NCBI GenBank assembly: GCA_027625915.1
Contig: JANTQA010000029.1
Span: forward strand, 4,092,001 to 4,156,000
Reading direction: 5' to 3'
Source: Anaeramoeba flamelloides
Taxonomy: Eukaryota > Metamonada > Anaeramoebidae
DNA length: 64,000 bases
Shown piece after piece: positions 32,846 through 45,289 of this stretch. Numbering within the stretch: the stretch's first letter is position 1; every line of letters starts with the position of its first letter. The position numbers were made by a program, and so were the translations under genes. The notes below the pieces were generated by a model that was not told the origin of the DNA, searched no databases, and saw only the letters and a program-made list of their open reading frames with translations.

Positions 32846-33630
32846 AAAAATATTTCAGAGCCATGGCTTTAAATAATACTATACTGGTCTATAAAATTTA
32901 AATGGGATAAAATTTCAGATGATTAACTTTTTTTTTAATTCCGAAATCTGACTTTCTTTTAGGGTTCTTAGTTTACCCTATATATTTATATACCCAAGAT
33001 CAAGCATAAAGGGATATACAAATAAATCGAGATCACAAATTACAAGCTAATTGTTTAAAAACTCTTTATTAAAAGAAAAAAAGATGAAAAGGAAAATGAA
33101 GTGAAATTTTTTTCCCATTTATTCTTCAAACAACAGTATTTTAGTGTTTTTTTTTTCTATTAAAGGGTATTTCATTGCCATAAATATATTAGAATAAAGC
33201 TATTAAATATTACAATACAAAATGAAATATAGTCAAATACTAGAAAAAAAAACAATAAAAATTTGAAATACAAAAACAAATTGCAATATCTAAAAATAAA
33301 ATCATCTCATTGTATTTGAAAGTTTAAAAAGATTTTAAAAGTTTCTTTTATTTCAATCAATTGAAAACAAAATAAAATCTATTTTAAAAATATGCGATTT
33401 TCGTTTTGTCATTATTTAATTTTACTTTGACTGTGCCTTTAAAATTGATATGGCGTAAGTTGCTTACATTATAAATTCTCTGTATCTCGTCTTTTAAGGA
33501 AATACATTTTAAGAAATGAATGAAGTGGATATTTTTTAATTATTTTACATTAACAAAATATTTTCTTACAACCCAATCCATTTTTTGATTTTGTGTAAAT
33601 TTTGTTGAATCAATTATATACTATTTGTTG
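32846..33630. other. AT-rich intergenic sequence
   Basis: I see no gene here. A further NudC exon could lie in the first few hundred bases, but none was recognised. Confidence 0.4.
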
Positions 33631-33631
33631 C

Positions 33632-33850
33632 AAAATAAATGGAACAAAATTTTCATTCAGCTTTCCAAAATTGTAATTTATAAATCATCAAACCATTTCA
33701 AATTTTTTAATTCTGTAAAGAATCTTAAAACCAAGTTAAATCATTAATTTACCTTTTAGAATAGGAAGTTTTGATAATTTACTTTAATTTTTGAAATATG
33801 TTGTTTTTATTGGAAAGCTGAATGAAAATTTTGATCTTTTTATTTTACAA
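33632..33850. repeat. Small foldback with a 23-bp perfect inverted repeat
   Basis: AAAATTTTCATTCAGCTTTC (continuing CAA, 33646-33668) is matched exactly in inverted orientation at 33810-33832, leaving a ~140 bp loop. The adjacent GATCAAAATT/GGAACAAAATT bases are partly matched. This could be a small non-autonomous element. Confidence 0.6.
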
Positions 33851-33956
33851 TTAACAGTAGTTTTTATACTTGGAAAATAAAAGTATTAAATTAAGAATAA
33901 TTACTCACTAATTCTTTTTTCTTTTTTTTACTTTCCAAAATAGAAAATTATTTTGA

Positions 33957-34445
33957 TTTAAGGATCTACGTTCTCAATGAATTCTTCAGATTCACTACAA
34001 ATGCCCTCCTTTCGTTTTAGTATAAGATTCTTTCGATCTTTTTTCGAAAGATAAAAATAAATTATTTTTGCAAAAAATGGATGGAGTTTTTTTTGGTTTT
34101 TATTTTTTAATTCTACTATAAAATTTCATTTATCATGCTCTTAGAAATACACCTAAGAAGATATTTATTCAATTAGTTTTTTTATTAATAGCCAGTTAAT
34201 AGTACATACAAAAGTCTAATAACTCGATAGAATTTATTAATAGTTTTCCCATAAATCAATACCACTCTTCATTACTTCTCTGTGGCAAGTGGGTATTTAT
34301 AATAAAACAAAAAATAAAAACCAAAAAAAACTCCATCCATTTTTTGCAAAAATAATTTATTTTTATCTTTCGAAAAAAGATCGAAAGAATCTTATACTAA
34401 AATGAAAAGGTAGTATTTGTAGTGAATCCGAAGAATTCATTTGAA
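33957..34445. mobile_element. Foldback element F2 (same family as F1)
   Basis: Inverted arms at about 33975-34100 and 34310-34430 share AGTATAAGATTCTTTCGATC, TTTTTTCGAAAGATAAAAAT and ATTTTTGCAAAAAATGGATG. The ~200 bp core has AGATATTTATTCAATTAG, TTTTCCCATA and GTGGGTATTTATAATAA in the same order as the F1 core. The arms are shorter than those of F1, and the outer ATGAATTCTTCA block is shared with F1. Confidence 0.8.
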
Positions 34446-37400
34446 CCTCTTAATAAAGACTAATTCATTGAAAAAAAATTTTCCTCTCAATTTCCAATAA
34501 AAAAAATGTTTTACTTTTTTTTTTTTTATTGATGGAAGAAGTGTAAATTACACTCTTGATGTCCTTTTACTTAAATTTCCTCAAAGGTAATTTAAGTGTA
34601 AAATCCTAGATTTGGCGATTGTTCAAGGGAAAGACACACCCAATTTTTTTTATGTTTAAAAAGCAAAAGCAAAAAATTGAAAAGCAAAAAATTGAAAAAA
34701 AAAAAAGGAAAAAGAAAAAAGAAAGAAAAAGAAATTTAAAAAGGATTTATAAGAAGCAATTGGTTAAAAATCAAAAAAATGCTTTTCTATCCTTTAATAT
34801 ATAAAAAAAATTTTGGAGACTTCAGAAGCGGAAACATGATTCCTCTATTTTTAGAGTTTCTTATCGACACTAACATAGAAGATTACATAAAAAGTTTCTT
34901 CTAAAAATCGATTTTTATCAAAAAAACTCTAAAAATAGATGAATTATGTTTACACGTGTGTACTTAATGAAAAAGTTAAAAAAATAAAAGAGTGCTTTTT
35001 TTTCATCATCTTCAGATGAAATTATTTGATTGTGAAAGGTAATTGAATTGAAAATCCCTTGTAACTATATTCTTTTTCAACAAATTTTTAAATAAATTAA
35101 ATTTCAAGATTTAAAAATTATTAATATGTGTAAAATTAAATTTATAAAATATTCATTTTAATTAAAATTTTAATTCCAAACAAAACCAAATTGAAATTCT
35201 TAATTTCTTATTAAATATTTTTTTTTTCCAATTATTTTCTTTTTTCTTTTCTTTTTCTTCCAATTTTAATCTTCTTTTTCTATTAATTGCATATGTAATA
35301 GTTTGATATGAGGCAAAAACAAATGGGCCTTCCATCTTCAGATGAATTATCCAAAAGAGAAAAATTACAAAAACAATTCCCACAATTTGATTTTTCACAA
35401 GCTAAATTTAATTAATTATGATTATGAAGATGATTATACAAAAAAAAATGAAAATAAAAAATTCTTGAATTCTTTGAGTAAATTTATTCTTTCAATAATG
35501 AATGATATTATTATAAACTTTGCTTTACAACAACATCCCAATTACAAAAAAAAAAAAAAAAAAGGATCCTTAATTAAAAATCTATACTTTTTAATTTTTT
35601 TGAATTTTAAAAAAAAAAATAAAAAATTGATTGGCTTGTTGTAATTAAGAACAAGACGAAATGTTGACTCTTTGATCTGCTTGATCTTTTTTCAACAAAG
35701 AAAATCCAAAAACAAATTTTTTTTTAGCTCTTTTAGTTTTTTTTCATAAAAAATTTTTTTCTTTCTATTTTTAGAGTATTTATTTATTATACAGTTCTCG
35801 GCAAATGTTCTAAAATTTCGTTTTTTCAAAAAGTGGGTTCGTTATCTATTACAAATATCAGGATAAGTCGAAAAGTTTTTTCATTAATTAATAAAGTCAA
35901 TAATCATTATCATTCCTATGGCTGTGATTTTTAATCATTAAAATTAAATTTTTCATCTTGTTTGTATTTAAAAAATAAATTAAAAAAAATGTTAAGAATA
36001 TTTTTGTCATCGAAAAAATAAAAATAAGAATAAAAATGGGATTTGATCGGAAATTCCAAAATAAAAAAATTATTTAATAATGTTTTCTTCTTTAGAAATA
36101 GAGTTTTTTTAAATAAGAAATGAAAAATTTTTTGAACTAATTATTCTGGGAAAAAAAGTGAAGCAAGGGAAAAAAGTTCAAACACGGTTTTTAATTGGAA
36201 ACTCTACTTGAAAACAAAGGGTAAACTCAATTAAAAGAAGAAAACAATTAATAAAAAAAGACAAAATGAAGAATTCGCCTCAATAACAATTTTTTTAATA
36301 CTATTTTTTGGTATGGACTTTTCTTTTTTTTTTATCTATTACAAAAAAAATAATGAATGAAATTAATATCAATCAAATCAAAAAGTACAGTTTAGATCTT
36401 CTTTTATAAACTTTATTTAAGACAAATCAACCCAGCATTTTTTTTTCAAATATAAATTATTTTTTATAAATGGTATTTGAAGATTAAATAAGAAAGAAGT
36501 AGAATAATAAAAATCAAAGAATAGTTGATACCGACTGTAATAAAACTAATAAATCAATAGATCTTATTAGAAAAATGAAAAACTCAAATTCTTAGGGCGC
36601 CATTTGAGAAAAAACAAGAAATTTTATTATTGTTCATCTATTATTGAAGATTCAAATATAAATTTTCTAATAGAAATAGTTCTGATTTCTCAACAATCAT
36701 TTTTACTTTATTAATAACATTAAAAGAGTTTGTTTTTACCAAGTGGTCATCGATCTTGTAATAAAAACAAAAGTTGTAAATGGTTTAGGTAAAAAAAAAA
36801 AAATTGTAAAAATAAATTGTCAAAATGTGAAAAAACGATTTCAATTTTGGAATGACTAAAAAAAAAAATTTTCTTGAAATATCCATTCAACTCCTTTAAA
36901 AACATGTAATTCATCCCTGTAAATGGTCCTCTTTAACTGGAAAATGGTTTATTAGTATTCTGATAAATTGTTTTTGAGATCTCAAAATCATGAATTTTGT
37001 TTCAGATTTTTAATAATATATTGTAATTCAAAATTTTTGATGTATACAAATACATTTTGAAAAAGAAGTATTATTCAATAGATAAATTATGTAATTATCA
37101 AATTAGAACCATACTCTAATTGAAATGTTTTCAATTTTTTAAAATAGTACTCGACATTGAATAAAACAGTTAGAAATATTGAAAAGTTAATAAAAATACT
37201 ATTTAGAATTTTTTAGAAAGTACAAAAAAAAAAAATATTTACAAATCTATTGATATATATATATACAAACATTAATCAAGAAAAAGCTACATAATATTAC
37301 TGATTTTCACTTGGGTTTTACTTTTTGAAATAACTGAACTTTTATCAAATATCAATCCTTCTAATGATATTTTCAATCCAATAGAACTGATTACCTAATT

Positions 37401-39327
37401 TGGGGAATGAATGCAAAACAAAAACAAATTATTAATAAAAAAAAATGATTAAAGACACTTCTAAAATCAAAATAGTTTTGTAATTTATAGAAATTGAATC
37501 ATTTCGATTTTTTTAAAGGGGTTAAAATTTTTTATTTATTTTTTTTTGGATTTTTTTGAATTGATGTGATAGGATATACGTAAAAACCATTTATCTGTTA
37601 TAAAGTTTTTTTTTTGAAGTTTACAAATCTGTCAAATCTAATCTAAAGAATGGGTAAACAGTGTTGTTGATGGTATTTTATACTCAAAGTAGTTTTTATC
37701 AAATAAGGTTGAAATGAAGAGTTACAATAAAAAAGAAAGAAAGAATTAAAAAAAGAAAAATTAAGAAAAATGGGAATTAACTTTAAAACGATCCCTGTTC
37801 TATTTCCAAATACAGTGTTTTATATAAATTAATGTAATTTTCTAAGAAATAGCTATTTGGCTTTGGGTCGTTCTCCAAAGGTATCATGAATTTATATTGG
37901 CCAGAAATTATTATTAGCCAACTTTCAAATTAAGGGGCAAACTTTTCTTATTATTATTATTTTCTTTTTTCCTATATCCTACAAACAATAAAAGTATTAC
38001 ACTATATTTTTATTTATTAATCTCTATTGGTCATTATCTCTTAACACTTTCATAAAATACATTTTTATTCAAAAAAATAAACATTAAATAATTTTTTTTT
38101 ATGTAAAATCGCTCTTCTTTTGAAATTAGGTTTATAATAAAGTCATAAATTTAATATCTATTTATTTTCCTCAACAATTTTTCTATACCTACTAAACGAT
38201 AATTATAAAATAAAAATCTTTAATTTTTACATTTTTTTTTTAAAATCCTTTACATTCATATATGTGTTTATCTAAGCTAGAATCCTATATATGTTGACAA
38301 TGAAGAAATTGTATTTTGAATTTTTATTTTATTGCTCAAGGTTTAGTGCCACAAAAACACTACACTTGTTGAAGACGGAATTGTGAAGTGGTTAATCAAG
38401 GTAATTAGATTATATTTTCTACTTTAATTAGCTTTCGATGTTTTAAGAAATGAAGTTTAGATTGATCAAAGAAAATATATTATAAAAAAAACAAAAAAAA
38501 AAACAAATTGATTGTGGAAGGTATGTAAAATTAAAAGGAAATCCTTTAATAAATCTTTATAAATAAAAAAAATAAAAAATAAATTTTTTTTTTAGTCGAC
38601 CTATAATTTTGATTGGAAAAATTTTTCAAATTTAAATTTTGTAATATATCCCCTATTAATGATTTCAAATTGAAAATAATTTTTTTCGGGTTTTTTGTGG
38701 TTCTTCACTTTTTGAAAACCTGAAATCAAAACACAAGAAACATGGCACTTTCAGATTAATTATTATATTGGGACTTCATTCTTTATAATCCCTATTTTAA
38801 AAGTTTCAATTTATTTGGTAATATAAAGTTTTTTTTTTTTTCTGATTCTAACCTTTAAAAAATTATTGTGCAGTGGTATATTTCAAACTATGAAAATCTG
38901 TAAGAGTGTACTAGTATTCAAAAATAAAATTAAAAAAATAAAATTTAGACAAAATTACTACCATAATTAACATTTTATCATTGAAAAATTATTTTTATCC
39001 ACAATATAATCAAAAGTCTATAACTTCAAATTCTTGGTAGTATTTTATTTATTGTTGTAGTATCTCCTTTTTTAAAAATATCTAGTTAAGAAAAAAGATT
39101 TTTTTTTGGATGGTTGTAAAAAATACTAATTAAACAGGGTATAAGGAATTTCGTTAAATTATGTTTGGGGTTGGTTTACTTTGATAGATAATAACTAAGA
39201 GTTTTGAAAATATGATACTCTTCTAATAACACTAAAATAGAGAAAAAATTTTTCTTCTGGTAATTATTGCTGTATCCGTATATAGTTGCTAAGTGTTTAA
39301 CTTTTTTTATGGTTTTCTGTTTTATAT
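34446..39327. other. 4.9 kb gene-free AT-rich stretch
   Basis: No gene can be supported. Weak open frames occur at 34619-34804 (+, Lys-rich repeat), 35162-35398 (-, one hydrophobic helix, then a basic tail) and 35342-35644 (+, Lys/Asn-rich). The last two overlap and compete, and none shows a known domain. The 35162-35398 frame is the only one I would test. The rest is AT-rich sequence with homopolymers. Confidence 0.4.
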
Positions 39328-39560
39328 GTTAAGTGTTCTAGGTTTTTTTGAGGTTTTCTATTTATTTGTGAAGTGTTCTAGGTTTTTTTTTTTGCTTTAG
39401 AAATAAAAAGAAAATTTATTAAAATTTTCGGTTTGTTTCTAAAGTAAAAAAAACCTAACGAAAATCTATTGATTATCTAAATAAATAGAAAACTCAAAAA
39501 AAACTAAGGAAAATCTATTGATTTTTGAAATAAACAGAAAAGTCAAGAAAGGATAACAGG
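39328..39560. repeat. Hairpin-module mosaic (family P), locus 2
   Basis: GTTAAGTGTTCTAGGTTTTT and GTGAAGTGTTCTAGGTTTTT occur in tandem. Then comes the GAAATAAAAAGAAAATTT / AAATTTTCGGTTTGTTTC core hairpin and the closing AAAAAAACCTAACGAAAATC and AAATAAATAGAAAACTC arms. The modules are the same as in the other P loci, with a different number of flanking units. Confidence 0.65.
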
Positions 39561-40259
39561 AAAATTAAAAAAAAATATTTTTTTTTTTCAATTTAGAAGA
39601 ATATTTAATTCTTTAATATTGACAATAATTGATTCCCTATATGAAATCTAACCATCATATTTAAAATACTTTTAAAAGATAAAATGACCTCTTTGCTAGA
39701 AGCAAAAAAAATTTCAATTTTTTTACTTTTAAATTTGAAAAAAAAACTTAATATGGCATGGAACATTTGATTGTCTCGTGTAAATTGTAAAATATCTTGA
39801 AAAGTAATCCATGGTAAATATATTTCTTAGTAATCAATGATGTTTATAACCATTGAAGTTATCAAAAAGTTTAAAAATTGGCAAATATGTAATTTTTTTT
39901 TTGAAAAAATTTTTTCATTATTATGTGGTATTAAAGATATTGATTTTTTTTTGTATTTAAGAGTGATGGGAAATGAAATTTCTAGGTATGAGGAATTCCA
40001 TAGTCTGTTTAGAATAGATATCATAAGATTTTCTAATTGAAAATCAAATTGAAAAATTGAAAATAAATTCCAAACAAAGTTCTAAAAAAACACAATTCTT
40101 TTCCACGTCAATAAGGCAAGAGAACAAAATACCAATATATTTTGAACAAAATTTATCCATATTTTTCGAATTTATTTCACATTATAATTCAGGGTCAAGT
40201 CATTAAGTGAAAAATAATTTTAAAAACAATTAAAAAAAAATTATACTTTTTGTGAGTAA
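39561..40259. other. AT-rich intergenic sequence
   Basis: No gene is supported. Complementary short frames at 39827-40040 on both strands have no features. Confidence 0.4.
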
Positions 40260-40650
40260 CCAATAACACATAAAAACTAACATATAAAGTTTGATGTGAG
40301 ACAATCTCTAAAAATCAACACAATCAAAAAATAGGACATTTTTAGAAAAAATAGACAAAGGGGGCCACTCAATTTCCAATTTGAATCGCTATGAATTATT
40401 ATTTTGAAAGCAACCATGTTAGTTATGAAGAGTCGATCTTTAAAGATTATTGTGATCTCGTGGATTTTTTCATTTTTTTTTTTTTTTTGTTTTTCATTTC
40501 TCATAAGAATTATTTTTATCTCTAGAATTTTACAAAATCCTTACTTTGTCAACTTTAGAGCGTTACAAAATAGCCACAAATTAGATTAAATATCATTAAA
40601 TTGATTGGGTACTTAAAGAAAATAATTTGTGTCGAAATGAAGAAATTACA
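40260..40650 (+). repeat. Dispersed repeat family R, copy 2
   Basis: This copy matches 54190-54670 inverted: CACTCAATTTCCAATTTGAA, TTTACAAAATCCTTACTTTG, CACAAATTAGATTAAAT and AAATTGATTGGGTACTTAAA align with reverse complements there. Copy 1 near 90-430 is more diverged. Confidence 0.65.
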
Positions 40651-40737
40651 TCCTTTGGAAAGATAAAAAAAAGAAATTGGTAATTGTTTTTTTAAATTGG
40701 ATTTTTTGGGAATTGTGAATTACTTTGAGACTTTTTT

Positions 40738-41875
40738 CCCATTAAGAACTACGTTTCACATTGAAATTCAAGGTCAAGTGTGTTCCAATCGTGTTCTGTA
40801 GGTTTGTAATTCTCACAAAATTTTCTTCGGTGAGATCTAAGAACCAAAAAATGTCATTTTTTGCATAAATTTTGGTCTCCTCGTATCTCGAAATGACAAA
40901 GAACGTTGGCAAAAATCGACTTTTTGAGAAAATAACTTTTTAGAACAATTTTTAAAACCTTTATACATTGACGGTACGTCTAAGTGATTTTTTTTTGGTT
41001 GTGGGGTTAAGATGAGAAGGTTTTAAAAATTGTTCTAAGAGATCAAAAATTAGGAAAGTGAAAAATTTTTGATGAAAAAGTTTGTTCATTTGAAAACAAA
41101 CAAAATTTTGAATAATGACTACGGTAATGTGTTTGGTGTTTGAATAAATCTTCTAAAATTCACTTTTCCAAAAAAAGACTTGACTCGTTTTGCAAATTTA
41201 ATTTCGAAAAGATCCTTTCATGAAAAAAACTTCAAAACCTTTCCCACAAAGCCTCAACCCAATTTACATGACACAGCAAATTGGGTTTTGAAAGACACGA
41301 TCCAAACAAAAAAAAACCTAACTAGAAAACACCAAAATAATGTGAAGTGCGTTTGGCATGGATCATTTTGATCAAAAAACAATTCGAGGAAATATTATCC
41401 TTAGAAGCATGGCGGGGAAATTCAGTTTTTCCCAAAAAGAAAAGAAAAGAAGAGAAAAAATTCAAAATCACAAGGAAAATTGCAATACTTTTGTAAGAAT
41501 TGCTATAATTTATGGAACAAGTGGAACAATTTTGGAAACCCAAAGATTAATAAATCCTAACAATGTAATCTTTGAAAGTTAGAGTTGGTTATTAGAGAGA
41601 GTATTTGAAATTATCAACAAGATCTTCAATTTTTATCTTCAAGAAACTCGTTGTTATTTTTCTTTTTCATTTTTACGTTCCTTAACAAGGTGTTCGAAGC
41701 TACGTATCTCAATTTTTCTTTTTCATTTTTCATCAAAAAAATGACAAAAAATGATTTTGTGATCATAATTGGAGTATATTTTAAATGAACATAACTTTAC
41801 TATTCAAATGGAAATGTAACCAAATGCTTGTAATTCTAATTAACAAATCCGATATGTAGTTTATTAAAAATCATT
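40738..41875 (+). mobile_element. 1.1 kb repeat V, copy 1 (probable DNA-transposon remnant)
   Basis: This copy is co-linear with 56520-58715. Landmarks are GTGAGATCTAAGAACC, TCGAAATGACAAAGAA, GTTGGCAAAAATCGACTTTT, GAGAAGGTTTTAAAAA, AAGTGCGTTTGGCATGGATC, AAGGTGTTCGAAGCTACGTA and CATCAAAAAAATGACAAAAA. The left end ATTAAGAACTACGTTTC resembles the inverted right end of copy 2 (GACACGTAGTTCTTAAT near 58697-58714), suggesting terminal inverted repeats. Short frames at 41180-41371 and 41358-41582 may be remnants of a protein, but I could not match them to a transposase family. Confidence 0.65.
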
Positions 41876-43070
41876 GAAAATTTTTTATTATATTATTTTG
41901 ACTTCTTCTAATGGACATTTAAAAATATTTTTGAATAGAATTACTTCTTTTCTTTTTGAAATGAATTCATTTCCAACATATTTTGTTTGAAAATGAAAAA
42001 GAAGAAAAAGTAAAAAAAAAAAAAGTTGGTAAAAATAAGCAAAAAGCAAGACTGTTTTCAAGACACTTTAAACAAACACGAATTTTTCAGGATTGTTACA
42101 TTTCAAAAAAATAACATAACTTTTCATTAAAAACTTGAAAAGAATATTTTGGATTATTTATTTTTTTTTTTTTTTTAATTAGAGTTTGAATTCAATATTT
42201 CTTTTTTGTTTTTCAGTAAATATTATTACCGAAAAAAGATTGAAAGATTGAAATACATATAATAGGGATCTTTGTTTTTGGGTTCAACTTTGGTAAGTAA
42301 TTGATCTTGTTTGGATTTTAATAGTTTAATAAAATAGTGAACACTTATTTTAAACTCTATTAAATGCTTTTCAATCGGATCATTCAAAGCAAATATCAGA
42401 TTACAAATAAATATTTGCAATTTTGACAAAGGTATACTTTATTCGAATATCTTTTTTATCTTTAAATTTACTGTAAATTTTCCACTGGATTTTTGGACTT
42501 CTTTTTTGTTTCTATTTATAAATATCCAAAATGAACAATTTTTTGAAATCAATCATCATTCAAAACAAGCTATATTTTCAATTTCAAATACAACTTCTCC
42601 TTTTTTAAATAAAAATCTATCAATATCTGATAAGATTTGGATCAATTTTTTTTTATTGAATTTATTTTGATTTATTTTTTTTTGGTTTGCAAAATTTACT
42701 AATTCTCTTTTAAAATTTTTATCTTTTTTTATTTTTATTTGTCCCTTGTACAGTTTATTTAGAATAGAGCCAGTGTAAATGAATTATTTTTTTTGGGAAA
42801 TTCTTCTTCCTTTTTACTATTCTTTTTCAGAAAAAAAAAAACACTCTCTTAATTGATATTTTGACTTTTTTTTTTACTAAAATTTTTTGTTTTTTTTCTC
42901 TTAACTTACATTTATATTAAGAAATGAAATGTTAAATTATCTTTCTCTTTTTTTATAATTATTATATCCCTATTGTATATTTTTATTAAAATTTTAATTT
43001 TTTGAAATAAAATAGAAAAGTAAAACTTTTTATTTAAAAAAAAAAAAAAATACAAAAACAAATAAATAAA
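41876..43070. other. AT-rich intergenic sequence
   Basis: I see no gene or repeat. There are many T-runs (for example 42162-42176), and the composition drops to nearly pure A/T toward 43000. Confidence 0.4.
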
Positions 43071-43073
43071 AAA

Positions 43074-43370
43074 TTAGGATTTTTTATTCTGATTTTTTAT
43101 TTTTTTTTGTTTTGGACCTAAGAAATATAGTCCCTCCTTCATTTCTAATATTTTGATTCGAGAATCTTCTGTAATGTATCTGATGTGGGCTGAGTGGTTC
43201 ATCTTCATTTGAGTAATTTTGAATCGTTTAATATTTTTTATCTTTGGTGATAAAAAATAGAGAGGAGAGAGAATGGTGGAAAAACGAACAATTCTCGTCT
43301 GTGATGTCCTTAATTCTAGTAATGGAACTCCAGGTAGTAAGATTACAAGGATCTTGATCAAAATTTAGAC
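43074..43370. pseudogene. Possible coding remnant, orientation uncertain
   Basis: GC is higher here than in the flanks and several frames look protein-like. On the minus strand, QMKMNHSAHIRYITEDSRIK and ILEMKEGLYFLGPKQKK sit in a 95-codon frame. On the plus strand, MVEKRTILVCDVLNSSNGTP then GSKITRILIKI stops after 27 residues. The plus reading faintly resembles the first strand of transthyretin/HIU-hydrolase proteins, but the catalytic His would be Asp and nothing follows. I cannot decide between a lost exon and chance. Confidence 0.25.
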
Positions 43371-43396
43371 CTGGGGGGGTCGCGCGCGTATAAATA
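43371..43396 (+). other. CpG-rich island of 25 bp
   Basis: A run of seven Gs followed by TCGCGCGCG lies between the coding remnant and the stop of the B-box/SPRY gene. It is the most GC-rich short stretch I noticed in the window outside genes and is followed by TATAAATATATATAAATAAA. Its function is unknown. Confidence 0.6.
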
Positions 43397-43422
43397 TATA
43401 TAAATAAATAAAAATCCCCTCC

Positions 43423-44651
43423 TCAAATTATTGTTATTTGGTTTTTTTCTCCTCCATTTTGACCACCTAGTGCGGCAAAAAAATTTACTTTTTGGGGTAA
43501 ATTTTCCCATCCTTCGAGATTTTTTTCATTAATTTTGAAAGATATTTTTTTTTGGTCCATATCAAGAAAAATTGTGAAAATGTCGTTTTTTTTTAAATTT
43601 ATTTTTTTTGGGTAGTTTTTTTCTGTCCATTTTCCGTTTTCATTTTTGCGTTTTTGGCTTTCGAGTTTTTTTTTTTCCCAATTCCAAATTGTTCCGAAAA
43701 AATATGTTCCTCCCCATTCGAAGTTTTTGATAAAATTTTCCCTATTTTCGTTTTCGATTACTCCTAAATGGATATTGTTTTTATCATTTTTTGAATTTGG
43801 GAATTGGTCTATTTTTATTTTGATTTCGTGTTTTCCGCTCGAATATATTTTTTTTCCACATATTTTTCCATACCCAAAATCATTTGGTGGATTCCGAGCT
43901 GTTTTATTTTCATTTTTTAATTTTATTCGATTTCGGTAGTTCATTTTCGGATCAAATTCTTCTTCTTTTTCATCTAGTTCTTTTTTTTTGCTCTTCCTTT
44001 CTTTTTCTTTTTTATCTAGTTCTTTTTCTTTTTCTTTTTTTGTTTCTGTTTCTGTTTCTTTATCTTTCTTTTTCTTTTTCTGTTTCTTTCTCTTTTTCTT
44101 TTTCTTTTTCTTTCCGTTCTTCCCACTTTTTCTTTCTGTTTTTATTATTTCTTTGCCTCCCTGTATTAATTTGATATGATTTTTATCTTTTTTAATTTTT
44201 TTGATTGTGTTTATTTTTATTTTCTTTTTCAATATCCTTTTTTGTTTTTTTTCAGTGTCTTTCAAAATTTTCTCAATTTTGGTATTAATTATTATTTCAA
44301 TTTTTTTAAATAAATTTAGATGATTTATTTTCGAATCTTGGATTTTTTGTATCAATAAATCTGAATCATTTTCAATTTTTTTACAAATATTTTTAATTTT
44401 TTGTTTTAATTTGTTTTGATTTTCAAGTGATTTTTGTATTGTTTCCTTATTTTGATTTTCTTCATTTTGCATTTTATTTAAAATCATTTTTATCTTTTCA
44501 TAAATTTCATTTGAGAAATCAGTTAAACCTAATATTTCATGATTATTTTTCTTACAAGTTGTATAACATTCAGAGCAAATTAATTTATTTTCATCTATGC
44601 AATATAAGGATAATTCTTTATTGTGTTTTCTACATATATTATAATTAGTTT
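43423..44651 (-). CDS. B-box / coiled-coil / SPRY protein, first exon not found
   Basis: The frame is open from a probable acceptor (AAAAAAG at 44652) to the stop at 43423, about 409 codons. It starts with a B-box zinc finger (C-x2-H-x7-C-x7-C-x2-C...H; CRKHNKELSLYCIDENKLIC, then SECYTTCKKNNH), followed by a coiled coil, a Lys/Glu/Thr low-complexity linker, and a SPRY domain over the last ~150 residues (FGYGKICGKKIYSSGKHEIK, EWGGTYFFGTIWNWEKK, DIFTIFLDMDQKKISFKINE). This is the TRIM layout without a visible RING. Such proteins bind partners through SPRY and often act in ubiquitination when a RING is present. The only in-frame Met codons lie after the B-box (first at 44487), so an upstream exon is needed. 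A MITE at 44713-44907 and repeats lie immediately upstream, and no RING exon is recognisable within ~500 bp. The gene may be broken, or its start may be farther away. Confidence 0.75.
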
Positions 44652-44712
44652 CTTTTTTGAATAAAATATTGGAATAATAAAATATAATAAATTAATTTAA
44701 GTAATTTATATA

Positions 44713-44907
44713 CAGTCAGTTTCAAATTTAATGTACAGAATTTCAACAGAATTTATGGTATAATAAAAAACTCAAATTAAAGCATATTATTTGAAATTTT
44801 TTTTACAATTTATTTTACTAGAATCTGAATTGTGTGCCTTAAAATTTAGATTTTTTTTTGTGCCTTGAATTTCGTAGCACTTTGTGCATTAAAAGTGGAA
44901 CTGACTG
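44713..44907. mobile_element. Palindromic TA-flanked MITE, copy 4
   Basis: This 195 bp copy runs CAGTCAGTTTCAAATTTAAT ... GTGGAACTGACTG, with TA at 44711-44712 and 44908-44909. The left arm has lost the first AAGGCACAAA box (AATGTACAGA instead). It lies ~60 bp upstream of the first supported codon of the B-box/SPRY gene. Confidence 0.85.
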
Positions 44908-45098
44908 TATTGGATTTTGATTTTTTAATTATATTTTTAAATTTGAGAATAATTTTATAAAAATAAAGTTGTATGGATTAAAAAAAGCCACTATAATTTT
45001 TGTGCATTTCTTGTTGTAATATCACAACGAAAATCGCACTCTTAAAAATATATTTCATTTAAATTTTTCATTTTGAAGGGAGGAAACTAATTTCCTCT

Positions 45099-45285
45099 TA
45101 CAGCCGTTAGGTTTTCCAGAATTTAAAAGAATTGAGTAAAATCAAAGAATTTTCTCTATTCTTTTGAATTCTGGAAAACCGCCGTTAGCTTTTTTTTTTA
45201 TTTGAGAAATATAAAGAAAATTTCAACAAATTTTCTGTTTATTTCTTAAATTAAAAAAAAAATAGGCACTCTACGGCACTTTTCC
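45099..45285. repeat. Hairpin-module mosaic (family P), locus 3a
   Basis: Starting at CAGCCGTTAGGTTTTCCAGA, the module AATTTAAAAGAATTGAGTAA is followed by its inverted match TTCTCTATTCTTTTGAATTC. Next comes GGAAAACCGCCGTTAGC and the GAAATATAAAGAAAATTTC / AAATTTTCTGTTTATTTC hairpin, ending in AGGCACTCTACGGCAC. It abuts the minus-strand LINE fragment. Confidence 0.65.
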
Positions 45286-45289
45286 TAAT

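Noticed and set aside
41180-41582. Short plus-strand frames in repeat V as an intact transposase
   Set aside because: No recognisable catalytic motif, and the second copy does not keep the frames open.
43272-43365. Possible HIU-hydrolase/transthyretin start (VCDVLNSSNGTPGS)
   Set aside because: Only ~25 residues, the catalytic His position is Asp, the frame stops at once and the next gene lies on the opposite strand; the similarity may be chance.
43884-44179. Phe/Leu/Ser-rich plus-strand frames, apparently multi-membrane-spanning
   Set aside because: Antisense of the Lys/Glu-rich linker of the B-box/SPRY gene.
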